From NCBI GenBank assembly GCA_963776375.1, contig CAVZMF010000002.1, positions 62,001 to 126,000 of the forward strand: 64,000 bases of DNA, given 5' to 3'. A model generated the notes under the pieces. The model was given only the letters and a program-made list of their open reading frames with translations, had not been told where the DNA came from and did no database searches. Origin of the DNA: PALSA-612 sp963776375 (lineage in GTDB: Bacteria; Actinomycetota; Thermoleophilia; Gaiellales; Gaiellaceae). The translations under genes and the position numbers were made by a program. Shown one piece after another: positions 1-9,583 of the stretch (positions are counted from its first letter, which is position 1; every line of letters starts with the position of its first letter).

Positions 1-1458
1 TTCGTCAAGAGCGTGGCCTTCAGCCCGAACGATGCGTACCTGGTCACGGGCGGGCGAGCGCACGTTGTCAAGGGCGAACGGAAGGCGACGGCGCGGGTCT
101 GGGACGTCCGGAGGCGAGACCGCGTTGCGGAGCTCGACGGCCACACGGAAGACATCGTCGCGATCGCCTTCAGCCTGAGCGGTCAGACAATCGCGACCGG
201 CAGCCTCGACGGGACTGCTCGCACCTGGAGCCTCGCCGGTAGGCGACTTGCAAGCTTTGTGGGCCACACAGGGGCCGTCAACAGCGTCGCCTTCAGTCCG
301 GACGGGAGGTCCCTCGTGACGGCGAGCTCTGACCGGACCGTGCGCGTCTGGAAGAACACGGGCTCGCCCGACACGGTCGCGCTCCTCGTTGGTCACAAGG
401 CTGCCGTGAACGAGGCTGATTACAGCCCGGATGGGACCCGCGTGCTGACGGCCAGCGACGACGGGACTGCGCGGCTCTGGGATCCAAGGCAGCCCACGCT
501 TCAGGTCAAAGCGCAGGAGGACGGACCGATACTCGGAGCGTCGTACGCGGGGCACGGGCTGATTGCCGTGGCCGGCCCAGGATCGGGGGCCGAGCTCATA
601 CGCGTCACGGACGGCAAACAGGTCGATCGCGTGACACTTCCGGCAAACGTGACCGCCGCAAAGCCTGCCCCGAACCACAAGGTGTTAGGGATCGCTGCCG
701 GCCCCAAGATCTATTTCTACCGCCTACCGGACCTGCATCAGCTTGGCTGGTTCAAACAACCCTCGAAGGTCACGGCGATCGCCTTCTCAGCTGACAGCTC
801 CCGTCTCGCGACGGCCGGGAAGGACGGGATCGCGCGGATCTGGCGGATGGGCGGGGGGCTTCTACACGAGCTCAAAGGTCACCTGGGTCCACTGACCGGA
901 GTCGCCTTCGACCCCGACGGCGGGCTCGTTGCGACGTCGTCGGAAGACAGAACCGCACGGCTCTGGAGTGCCCACAGCGCTGAGCGTCGCCACACGCTCG
1001 AGCACAAGAAGGCCGTCACATCGGTCGCATTCAGTCCGAACGGTCGACTCGTTCTGACGGCAAGCGTGGATCACAAAGCACGCCTCTGGCGCGCGCCGAG
1101 CGGAAAGCCGATGCAGTCGTTGAGCGGGCATTTCACGACCGTCAACGACGCCGAGTTCAGCCCGGACGGCCGCTGGATCGTCACCGCGGCGCAACAGGCG
1201 GCCCAGATCTGGTGGGCCAAAGGTGTGAGCCTGCCGCTCTTCCCGTCCGGGATCGGAGGTCCATCCGACACCCTTACGAGCGCCGTCTTCGACCGGACGA
1301 GCCGCACCGTGCTCGTGGCGAGCAAGGACGGAACCGTCAGCACCTACCACTGCGCGCTCTGCGGGCGCCTCGACGACCTGCTCAGGATCGCCCACGCGCG
1401 GCTCACGCTCACCGGCCGGACGCTCACCCCGGCCGAGCTCAAGCAGTACGGCGGCTAG
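1..1458 (+). CDS. WD40-repeat protein, C-terminal part (5' end outside window)
   Basis: The frame is open from the first base and already reads a WD40 blade (SVAFSPN) at the edge, so the start lies upstream. At least 485 residues are visible. About eight to ten WD repeats follow, with the usual GH...V..VAFSPDG...TAS.D.T.R.W spacing, for example near 150-350, 390-480, 880-970, 1000-1090 and 1120-1210. The tail (YHCALCG, then LTPAELKQY) resembles the C-termini of actinobacterial WD40 proteins that carry a kinase or STAND ATPase at the N-terminus. A propeller like this is a protein-protein interaction platform. The effector half, and so the function, is not in the window. Confidence 0.88.
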   Translation, partial: FVKSVAFSPNDAYLVTGGRAHVVKGERKATARVWDVRRRDRVAELDGHTEDIVAIAFSLSGQTIATGSLDGTARTWSLAGRRLASFVGHTGAVNSVAFSPDGRSLVTASSDRTVRVWKNTGSPDTVALLVGHKAAVNEADYSPDGTRVLTASDDGTARLWDPRQPTLQVKAQEDGPILGASYAGHGLIAVAGPGSGAELIRVTDGKQVDRVTLPANVTAAKPAPNHKVLGIAAGPKIYFYRLPDLHQLGWFKQPSKVTAIAFSADSSRLATAGKDGIARIWRMGGGLLHELKGHLGPLTGVAFDPDGGLVATSSEDRTARLWSAHSAERRHTLEHKKAVTSVAFSPNGRLVLTASVDHKARLWRAPSGKPMQSLSGHFTTVNDAEFSPDGRWIVTAAQQAAQIWWAKGVSLPLFPSGIGGPSDTLTSAVFDRTSRTVLVASKDGTVSTYHCALCGRLDDLLRIAHARLTLTGRTLTPAELKQYGG

Positions 1459-1460
1459 CG

Positions 1461-1754
1461 ACGGGGCCGGGGGTCGTCTTCACCGCCGCAGTCACGACGG
1501 GCGGCGTACTCGAAGGCGGCTCGGCGACGAGCGCCTCGCACGGCGGGACGGGGATCTACACCGTGACGTTTCCGTCAGACATCAGCAGCTGCGTGGCGAC
1601 CGCCACGCCCGGCGTGTGGCACGGTGGAGGCATCACCAATGACGCCGTCGGGACGACGATCGTTGCGTCGTCCGGCACCACCATCACCGTGTTCTTCAAC
1701 GAGAATGGGGGAAACGCGAGCAACACCGACTTCATGTTGACCGTCGCCTGCTAG
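1461..1754 (+). pseudogene. Remnant of an exported-protein C-terminal beta domain
   Basis: From about 1470 a Thr/Gly/Ser-rich beta-type domain can be read (VVFTAAVTTGG, GTGIYTVTFPSDISSC, a final Cys at the stop). It resembles the C-terminal domain found after collagen-like repeats in actinobacterial secreted proteins. It directly follows the WD40 stop in another frame and has no start codon, ribosome site or signal peptide of its own. A decayed 3' fragment is the best reading. It fills most of the gap between the WD40 gene and uvrB. An unusual +1 continuation of the WD40 gene is less likely, because the WD40 tail is complete. Confidence 0.5.
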
Positions 1755-1804
1755 GCCGCGCGGCGTCGGCAGTTGGGCGGTCTGGGAGCGCCGCCCGCTG
1801 CCGC

Positions 1805-1810
1805 TACGCT
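1805..1810 (+). promoter_or_regulatory. Leaderless -10 box (TACGCT) of uvrB
   Basis: TACGCT lies exactly 6 nt before the ATG at 1817. There is no Shine-Dalgarno sequence, so the mRNA probably starts at or next to the start codon. The spacing supports 1817 as the start. No LexA-type site is visible here, unlike upstream of uvrA. Confidence 0.55.
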
Positions 1811-1816
1811 GCGGCG

Positions 1817-3819
<2,003 letters not shown>

Positions 3820-3856
3820 TCAACCTCGCAGCCGTCCGCCGCCGCGAGCGACGCGG

Positions 3857-4051
3857 TCAGGGAGCCACGGCGCGGGCTACTCGTAGCCGTAGCCGGTTGA
3901 GCCAGCCCGAGCTCGCACGGGCGTGTCTCTCCTCTTCGTCGCGCGCCTTCTCCTCGTGGTAGGCGATCCGCTCGCGCACCATCGCCTGGATTCGCTCGTG
4001 ACGCGCCTCCTCCTCAGCGGTCAGCTTCGGAAGCTTCCTCTTCTTCGCCAT
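3857..4051 (-). CDS. Small highly charged protein
   Basis: This 64-residue protein starts MAKKRKLPKLTAEEEARHER and is rich in Lys, Arg and Glu. It is probably one long helix with a basic tail. An AGGA motif lies about 9 nt upstream of the ATG. Its 5' end overlaps the 3' end of the next minus-strand small gene (4014-4178) by 38 nt, which is unusual, and it converges on uvrB. I recognise no family and it has no membrane segment or signal peptide. It could be a nucleic-acid-binding small protein, but that is only suggested by the charge. Confidence 0.5.
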   Translation of the reverse strand: MAKKRKLPKLTAEEEARHERIQAMVRERIAYHEEKARDEEERHARASSGWLNRLRLRVARAVAP

Positions 4052-4178
4052 CGTCTTCCTGAAGGAGGATACGGATCCTGTGGACGTCGAGCTGGATGTC
4101 GCCGAGGATCGCCATGACCGTCGTGATGTCGCTGTGTGAGACCGGCGGCTCCACCCGCAGATCGTGGCCTCGGCTCAT
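4014..4178 (-). CDS. Small acidic helical protein
   Basis: This 54-residue product contains the segment ITTVMAILGDIQLDVHRIR followed by an acidic tail (EEDDGEEEEASEADR). The pattern of an amphipathic helix (MAxLxDIxxDVxxIRxLL) plus an acidic C-terminus is common among short actinobacterial proteins of unknown role. That resemblance, rather than any motif, is the evidence that it is a gene. ATG at 4178 is the start in frame. It overlaps the downstream small gene by 38 nt and both point the same way, so they are probably co-transcribed. Confidence 0.45.
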   Translation of the reverse strand: MSRGHDLRVEPPVSHSDITTVMAILGDIQLDVHRIRILLQEDDGEEEEASEADR

Positions 4179-4207
4179 CGGCTGCGCAAGGTGGCTCTTC
4201 CGGTCAG

Positions 4208-4549
4208 TCCCGGAACGGCGGGGACTCGGGCAAGCGCGACTTCCTCCACGACGGGGCGTTCGCGACGATGTCGGTCGTTCCGCACGTGACGCCGGCGTTT
4301 CCGCCCGCGTTCGTGACGGTCGGGAACGCCGACCCGCTGAGGCCGCACTCGGAGCTGCTCGTCGAGAAGCTCCGCGCGAGCGGCGTCGAGGTCGAGACGC
4401 TGTTCTTCCCATCCGACCACGACCCGCCGCTCGGCCACGAGTACCAGTTCGCGCTCGACACGTCCGAGGGCAGGCTCTTCCTCGAGCGGATGCTCGCCTT
4501 CCTCATGATTTCGACTTCCGCCCCCAGGCGGCGAACAGCACCGGGGTGA
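4208..4549 (+). pseudogene. Alpha/beta hydrolase fragment (C-terminal third)
   Basis: The frame ending at 4549 reads the C-terminal part of an alpha/beta hydrolase-fold esterase. It has FVTVGNADPLRPHSELL (the strand bearing the catalytic Asp), VETLFFPSDHDPPLGHEYQF (the catalytic His loop), and a terminal helix FLERMLAFL. The oxyanion HGG region and the GxSxG nucleophile elbow are absent, and the upstream sequence belongs to other frames. It is therefore a truncated remnant, not an enzyme. Its last 47 nt overlap the 3' end of the convergent methyltransferase gene. Confidence 0.6.
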
Positions 4550-5267
4550 GAAGGTGCTTCGAGGGGTCGTCGATGTAGCGAAGGGTCTCCTCGAGCTCCG
4601 GCTCCGTCAGCGCGCCGGACGCGAGGAGCGCGTCGCGGTGGGCGAGGAGCGAGAAGCGGTCGAACGCCGTGCCGGGCGATCCTCCGCGCAGCACGTACGA
4701 GCGTCCTTTCGAGTCGGTGTCCTCGAGCCCCGACTGCTCGAGGCGCCGCAGAAGCGTACGCCCGTAGTGGCGGTCGTAGCCGACGCCTTCGAGCAGGCTG
4801 ATGATGGCTTCGTAGGCCTTGGCCACCAGGGGCGAGCCGTCCGCCGGTCCGCAGATTGCCCAGTCGAGGTCCTCGACCAGCAGCCAGCCGCCGGGGGCGA
4901 GAGAGGCGACGAGCCGCTCCAGCGCATCGCTCTCGCCCAGCCAGGAGAGCACCGACCGCTCGTGGACGAGGTCGAAGGACCCGGTCGGCAGCTCGTCGAC
5001 CCTCAGGTCGTGGCGGCGAACCTCCACGATGCCCGCGAGCGGCTCGAGATTGGTCGTGTCGATGTCCACCGCCAGCACCGAGCCCTCCCGGCCGACTCGA
5101 TCCGCCAGCCACGCCGCGATCGACCCCCCGCCCGCGCCGGCTTCCAGGCAACGCCAGCCGGAACCGACCCCGAGGGAGCCCAGGAGCTCTCGCGTCCCCG
5201 GATCCCATGTCGCCTCGATGCCCGCGAGACGCTCGGGCTTCTCGTGCTCGAACCCGTACCTCGTCAT
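4503..5267 (-). CDS. SAM-dependent methyltransferase (class I)
   Basis: This 254-residue protein has a Rossmann methyltransferase core: motif I CLEAGAGGGSIA near residues 40-51, an acidic loop VDIDTTNLE, and SFDLVHERSVLSWL followed by LAPGGWLLVEDLDW. Such enzymes move a methyl group from S-adenosylmethionine to a small molecule. The long C-terminal cap (Tyr/His-rich, RHYGRTLLRRLE) is of the kind that sets substrate choice, which cannot be read here. ATG at 5267 has a GGAGGG site 6-7 nt upstream. It is divergent from the PQQ-type protein, with 80 bp between them, and convergent with the hydrolase remnant. Confidence 0.85.
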   Translation of the reverse strand: MTRYGFEHEKPERLAGIEATWDPGTRELLGSLGVGSGWRCLEAGAGGGSIAAWLADRVGREGSVLAVDIDTTNLEPLAGIVEVRRHDLRVDELPTGSFDLVHERSVLSWLGESDALERLVASLAPGGWLLVEDLDWAICGPADGSPLVAKAYEAIISLLEGVGYDRHYGRTLLRRLEQSGLEDTDSKGRSYVLRGGSPGTAFDRFSLLAHRDALLASGALTEPELEETLRYIDDPSKHLLTPVLFAAWGRKSKS

Positions 5268-5347
5268 CGTTGCCCTCCGCGGGAACCCGCAGGATACGGA
5301 TCGCTGGGGACCTCGTGCAGGACGCCCACGCGCCGAGGGTTCGCCGG

Positions 5348-6907
5348 GTGGGCGTCGAACCGCGTCCCGTGCTGCCTCCGCACGCGACCGTCTACCGCAC
5401 CTCGCTGGCCCGAGGTCGGCTCGGGCTCGCGTTCGTGCCGCTGTTGATCGCGGCCGCGTGGGGAGGGACCGCGGCCGTCTCGGCGCGGTCCGGCGCGGCA
5501 GAGACGCGCGCCAACGCCCCAGCCCACCACGCGGTTACGGCCACGCACCGCGCCCGCACGAGCGCCGCGATCCCGGCCGTGCAGGCAATCAACGCCTCCT
5601 TCCCCGGCCTGACCACGTTCCGCGGGAACGCCACCCGCAGCTACTACGGCCGCGGCCCCGTGCCGCGCCGCCCCGTCGTCCTCTGGCGCTACCCGCGGTC
5701 AGGCGACATGTGCGCGCGCTCCGCCGACGAACACGGGACGGAGACCTGGTGCGGCGTCGGGTGGACGGGCCAGCCGAACGTCCTGCCGGAGAAGGGTGGC
5801 GGCTGGGAGATCCGGTTCGGCGCCTACGACGACCGTTACCACTTCCTCGACGGCGCCACGGGCGAGCCGGTTCGCCCCGACCTCGCCACCGGCGATCTCG
5901 CCAAGGGCTCGGCCACCTCCGATCCCGACGGCTACCCGCTCTACTACGCGGGCTCGCGCGACAACATGCTGCGCGTGGTCGCGCTGGATCGCGCTCGGCC
6001 GATCGTGCTCTGGGAGCTGAACTCGACGACCAGCGTGCCGCGCGTCCTCTGGAACAACGACTGGGACGGCGCGCCGCTCGTCGTCGGCGACTACCTGCTC
6101 GAGGGCGGAGAGAACTCCTGGTTCTACGTCGTCAAGCTGAACCGCGGCTATCTCCCGAACGGGCTCGTGTCCGTCCACCCGCGGGTCGTCCTGCGCGTCC
6201 CGGGATGGGACGCCGAGCTGCTGCACGATCTCGGCGACACCCAGGTCTCGATCGAGAACTCGGTCGCCTTCCGCGACGGGATCGTCTACTTCGCGAACTC
6301 GGGCGGGCTCGTTCAGGGATGGGACCTGCGACGCGTCCTCCACGGCGGGCACACGGCGAAGCGCGTCTTCCGCTTCTGGACCGGGGACGACACCGACGCG
6401 TCGGTCGTCATAGACCGGGACGGAGTCCTCTACGTCGCGAGCGAGCTGCAGCGGCTCGACGCGCGGTCGGCGAAGGTTGGCCAGCTGATGAAGCTCGACC
6501 CGCGGAACCCGGCGCAGCCGCTCGTCTGGTCGGTGCCCGTGACCCAGGGGGCATCCGCGCACGCCGGCGGCCTCTGGGCAACGCCGGCGATCGACCGCGG
6601 CGTGCTCTACGCGGCCACGAACCACGGCGACCTGTTCGCGGTCACGCGCGCGACCGGCCACGAGCTCTGGCGGATCCATCTGGCCGGGCCGACCTGGGGG
6701 TCGCCGGTGGTCGTCGACAACGTGCTCCTGGAAGGCGACTGCTCGGGGACGCTGCACGCGTTCGACATCTCGCACCAGCGCGAGCGGCCCCGCGAGCTCT
6801 GGCACGTCGACCTCGGCGGCTGCATCGAGTCGACGCCGGCGGTCTTCGACGGGAAGATCTGGATCGGTACGCGCGGCGGCGCGATGTACGCCCTCGGCGA
6901 CAGCTAG
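5348..6907 (+). CDS. Exported PQQ-type beta-propeller protein
   Basis: The product is about 519 residues. A hydrophobic segment (LGLAFVPLLIAAAWGG, near residues 25-45) acts as signal anchor, so the rest is extracytoplasmic. The body carries repeated W-containing blades of the PQQ/quinoprotein propeller type (GHELWRIHLAGPTWGSPVV, GCIESTPAVFDGKIWIGT, ending GGAMYALGD). Short Cys-containing loops (CARSADEHGTETWCG, DCSGTLHAF) may form disulfides. PQQ-liganding residues cannot be assigned, so it may be a structural propeller rather than a dehydrogenase. I chose GTG 5348, which has GAGG about 12 nt upstream; GTG 5369 is also possible. It ends at a strong hairpin shared with the convergent gene. Confidence 0.8.
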   Translation: MGVEPRPVLPPHATVYRTSLARGRLGLAFVPLLIAAAWGGTAAVSARSGAAETRANAPAHHAVTATHRARTSAAIPAVQAINASFPGLTTFRGNATRSYYGRGPVPRRPVVLWRYPRSGDMCARSADEHGTETWCGVGWTGQPNVLPEKGGGWEIRFGAYDDRYHFLDGATGEPVRPDLATGDLAKGSATSDPDGYPLYYAGSRDNMLRVVALDRARPIVLWELNSTTSVPRVLWNNDWDGAPLVVGDYLLEGGENSWFYVVKLNRGYLPNGLVSVHPRVVLRVPGWDAELLHDLGDTQVSIENSVAFRDGIVYFANSGGLVQGWDLRRVLHGGHTAKRVFRFWTGDDTDASVVIDRDGVLYVASELQRLDARSAKVGQLMKLDPRNPAQPLVWSVPVTQGASAHAGGLWATPAIDRGVLYAATNHGDLFAVTRATGHELWRIHLAGPTWGSPVVVDNVLLEGDCSGTLHAFDISHQRERPRELWHVDLGGCIESTPAVFDGKIWIGTRGGAMYALGDS

Positions 6908-6910
6908 ATG

Positions 6911-6938
6911 TCGACGGCCCGCCGGAGCGGGCCGTCGA
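6911..6938. terminator. Bidirectional terminator hairpin
   Basis: A perfect 12-bp inverted repeat (TCGACGGCCCGC and GCGGGCCGTCGA) with a 4-nt loop CGGA lies between two convergent genes, 4 nt after the stop at 6907 and 21 nt from the stop at 6960. It has no T-run, as is usual for high-GC terminators. Confidence 0.75.
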
Positions 6939-6959
6939 GGCGAGACGTGTTCGGCGTGC

Positions 6960-9236
6960 TCAGCAGCCGATCACGGCCTTGATCCTGGTCGCGTCGGCGA
7001 TCAGACCCGCCTTCTCCGCCGCGGTGAACGCCTTGGCCGGTGCGAGTTTGACAGCCACGACGTAGAGGTCGAGCGCGACGCAGGCTGCCTTCGGGTGCCT
7101 GGCTGCGATCGCGTCTGCCACCGCCTGCAGCGCGGCCTTGAGCGCCGGCCTGAGCGCGGGCAGGTCGAGGTAGGCGACCGTCTTGTCCGTCAGGTTGGCG
7201 ACCTGCTCACCGGCGCTGCGGACGAGGATCTTGAAGCTCGCGCTGCCCGAGTTGCCGGCGGCGTCGGTCGCCTTGCAGGTGACCGTCGTCGTCCCGATCG
7301 GGAACACGCTGCCGGAGGGCGGGGTGCAGGCGAGCGTCGGTGAGGAGTCGACGTCGTCCGTCGCCGAGGCCGAGTAGCCGGCCTTGCCGCCGGCCGGGCT
7401 CGTCGCGTCGACGGCCATGTCCGCGGGCACGGTCACGACCGGCGGTTGGGTGTCGGACCTCGTGTCGACGACGGTGTAGGGGCAGGTGACGGTGGTGGTG
7501 TTGCCGGCGAAGTCTTCCCCGGTGATGTCGACCGTCTTCTGGCCGGCGCTGGAGATGTCGACGCCCACGCCGGGGGTTTCGCCCCCCGACCCTGACAGGG
7601 CGTCGCTCTCGTCGGCGGAGACGAAGGCGATGCTGTTCTGCGTGACCTCGAAGACCGGCGCCTCGCGGCACGTGACCACCGGTGGGACCTGGTCGAGCGA
7701 CAGGCTGACGGTTCCTGTTGCGCAGTTGTTCGACGGGTCGCAGCTCGGGTTGCTCGTGTAGGGAACGTCCTTGCCGTCCTGATCGGCGACCGTGTCCGGG
7801 GGGTCGCTGGCCTGGCTCGAGTCGTCGCTCGCCTGCCAGTCGATCGTCACCGGTGCCCGATACCAACCGAAGACGTTCGGCTGCCGATCCGGCACCCCAA
7901 CCACCGTCGGTGATGTCGAATCGACGACGGTGTAGGGGCAGGTGACGGTGGTGGTGTTGCCGGCGAAGTCTTCCCCGGTGATGTCGACCGTCTTCTGGCC
8001 GGCGCTGGAGATGTCGACGCCCACGCCGGGGGTTTCGCCCCCCGACCCTGACAGGGCGTCGCTCTCGTCGGCGGAGACGAAGGCGATGCTGTTCTGCGTG
8101 ACCTCGAAGACCGGCGCCTCGCGGCACGTGACCACCGGTGGGACCTGGTCGAGCGACAGGCTGACGGTTCCTGTTGCGCAGTTGTTCGACGGGTCGCAGC
8201 TCGGGTTGCTCGTGTAGGGAACGTCCTTGCCGTCCTGATCGGCGACCGTGTCCGGGGGGTCGCTGGCCTGGCTCGAGTCGTCGCTCGCCTGCCAGTCGAT
8301 CGTCACCGGTGCCCGATACCAACCGAAGACGTTCGGCTGCCGATCCGGCACCCCAACCACCGTCGGTGATGTCGAATCGGGAGGGACGGTTTCCGCGAAC
8401 GGATCGGTCCAGTGGTTGTCCGTCACGTTCGGCCCCGAGACCGTGTAGCCGGGCGGAACGTTGAGCACGGGGCCGGAGGCCGGGAAGCTGACCTGGTACT
8501 GGATCGCCGGATCGTCGAACGTGCTGTCGAACGTCGCCGAGGCGCCGAAGCGACCGCTGAGGTTGACGACGATGGGGATCCCGACCGGTGTGTTCGTCGG
8601 TACGCCGAAGGGCGGCAAGGTCACGTCCCCGTGGATGTGGAAGCCGCCGGGAATCGGGTCGAAGGCGAGGCCGAGATCGTTCTGTCGCACGGTTCCGCCG
8701 TCGACGGTGTTGAACTCTGAGCCGACAGTGAAGACCCCGGCGCTGACCGCGACGGCAAGCCCGCCGCAGTTCGGGTTGTCGCCGGTACAGACCGGGATGT
8801 CGAGGATGCCGTCGACGTGGAGGTTGATCGACACGTTGACGAACCCTGGCGGCCCGCTCACCGTCAGCTCGGTCGACGAGACCGCCTGCGTGGACGGGTT
8901 GAAGGGGTAGAAGAGCCCGCCCGGGATGCTGACCGAGCCGTCGATCTTCGTCCGAACGACGCCCGGGCCGGCCTGGAGCTCGTAGTGGGCCTGGCCGACG
9001 GCCCCGTTGCTGCCGACGAGCGTGTCGGTCTTGCTGATCGGGTCGGACGAGGTCTGGTCGATGCCGCCGCTCGCCGGCCCCCAGTCCTGGTTGCCGCCGG
9101 CGGTGATGCGGTACGTGCCGCCGCCGGCGGCGCGTGCGCTGCCGGTCCCGACGGCCAGCGCGAGCAGCGCTGTCACGACGAGGAACGCCAACGCACCTCC
9201 CACGGTGCGGTATCCACTCAATGCCTGCCGAGTCAC
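6960..9236 (-). CDS. Secreted HYR-domain protein with duplicated Ig-like module
   Basis: The product is 758 residues. GTG 9236 is preceded by AAAGGAG and followed by a signal peptide (VGGALAFLVVTALLALAVGTGSARA), so the mature protein starts near GGGTYRITAGG. A beta-rich N-terminal domain of about 250 residues comes next. Then two identical 152-residue modules follow (each starting near TSPTVVGVPDRQP and ending TVTCPYTVV), a HYR domain (PPVVTVPADM to SASFKILV), and a C-terminal helical tail ending in Cys. HYR modules are adhesion-type extracellular folds. The start overlaps the stop of the DUF4242-like gene by GTGA, so the two are translationally coupled and lie downstream of the LAL regulator. 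Function unknown. Confidence 0.85.
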   Translation of the reverse strand: MTRQALSGYRTVGGALAFLVVTALLALAVGTGSARAAGGGTYRITAGGNQDWGPASGGIDQTSSDPISKTDTLVGSNGAVGQAHYELQAGPGVVRTKIDGSVSIPGGLFYPFNPSTQAVSSTELTVSGPPGFVNVSINLHVDGILDIPVCTGDNPNCGGLAVAVSAGVFTVGSEFNTVDGGTVRQNDLGLAFDPIPGGFHIHGDVTLPPFGVPTNTPVGIPIVVNLSGRFGASATFDSTFDDPAIQYQVSFPASGPVLNVPPGYTVSGPNVTDNHWTDPFAETVPPDSTSPTVVGVPDRQPNVFGWYRAPVTIDWQASDDSSQASDPPDTVADQDGKDVPYTSNPSCDPSNNCATGTVSLSLDQVPPVVTCREAPVFEVTQNSIAFVSADESDALSGSGGETPGVGVDISSAGQKTVDITGEDFAGNTTTVTCPYTVVDSTSPTVVGVPDRQPNVFGWYRAPVTIDWQASDDSSQASDPPDTVADQDGKDVPYTSNPSCDPSNNCATGTVSLSLDQVPPVVTCREAPVFEVTQNSIAFVSADESDALSGSGGETPGVGVDISSAGQKTVDITGEDFAGNTTTVTCPYTVVDTRSDTQPPVVTVPADMAVDATSPAGGKAGYSASATDDVDSSPTLACTPPSGSVFPIGTTTVTCKATDAAGNSGSASFKILVRSAGEQVANLTDKTVAYLDLPALRPALKAALQAVADAIAARHPKAACVALDLYVVAVKLAPAKAFTAAEKAGLIADATRIKAVIGC
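7465..8376. repeat. Perfect 456-bp direct tandem duplication
   Basis: Copies at 7465-7920 and 7921-8376 look identical base for base by eye, and the next three bases also match. The unit is in frame (152 codons), so the protein stays open. Absence of any substitution means either a very recent duplication or an assembly artefact. Confidence 0.9.
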
Positions 9237-9523
9237 GATGTCTCCTTTCCTTCGAGATCGACGCGGAGGGCCTCGTCGACGCGCACGACGCCGACCTGCG
9301 CCCGCGTCGCTGCGGCTCGCACCGACTGCGCCGACGTGCCCTGGTAGAGGAAGAAGCAGGTGTCGTCTTCGGGCACGAACACCGAGCGGAGGAAGCGAAC
9401 CTGCTCGCCCTCGCGGCGCATCTCCTCGGTCGTCTCCCGCGCCCGGGTCGTTGCCTGCTGGAGCTCCTGCCAGCCCGTCTCGGGGAGGCGGAGCTCGACG
9501 GTGTAGCTCGTGAGCTTCTGCAT
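9233..9523 (-). CDS. DUF4242-like small protein (copy 1)
   Basis: This 96-residue cytoplasmic protein has an alpha-beta pattern: a YTVELRL strand, an amphipathic helix, then QVRFLRSVFVPEDDTCFFLYQG and another helix. The RFL.S..VPED...F block matches the second copy at 30729-31046. It resembles the DUF4242 (nickel-responsive SCO4226-like) fold, though metal ligands were not verified. A TACGGT -10 box sits 7 nt before the ATG, implying a leaderless transcript separate from the LAL gene. Its stop overlaps the GTG of the secreted HYR protein (GTGA). Confidence 0.75.
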   Translation of the reverse strand: MQKLTSYTVELRLPETGWQELQQATTRARETTEEMRREGEQVRFLRSVFVPEDDTCFFLYQGTSAQSVRAAATRAQVGVVRVDEALRVDLEGKETS

Positions 9524-9530
9524 GCGTTCG

Positions 9531-9536
9531 ACCGTA
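9531..9536 (-). promoter_or_regulatory. Leaderless -10 box (TACGGT) of DUF4242-like gene
   Basis: Read on the minus strand, TACGGT ends 7 nt before the ATG at 9523. There is no ribosome site, so translation probably starts at the mRNA 5' end. It would drive the DUF4242-like gene and the coupled HYR gene. Confidence 0.5.
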
Positions 9537-9583
9537 GGTCTCGCGCCGCAGGCGCGAAAGTGTGGAGATCCACACGCTTTGAG

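Noticed and set aside
1212..1458. Upstream extension of the beta-domain remnant inside the WD40 gene
   Set aside because: That part is an out-of-frame reading of WD40 codons (Arg/Pro-rich) and only sequence after about 1470 resembles a real domain.
4014..4412. A longer minus-strand protein extending upstream of the 54-residue one
   Set aside because: The extra residues are Arg/Ser-rich shadow sequence opposite the hydrolase remnant; only the part from ATG 4178 looks like a protein.
7465..8376. Possible CRISPR-like or insertion-sequence repeat
   Set aside because: The repeat is 456 bp, contiguous and in frame with one protein; no spacers and no transposase.
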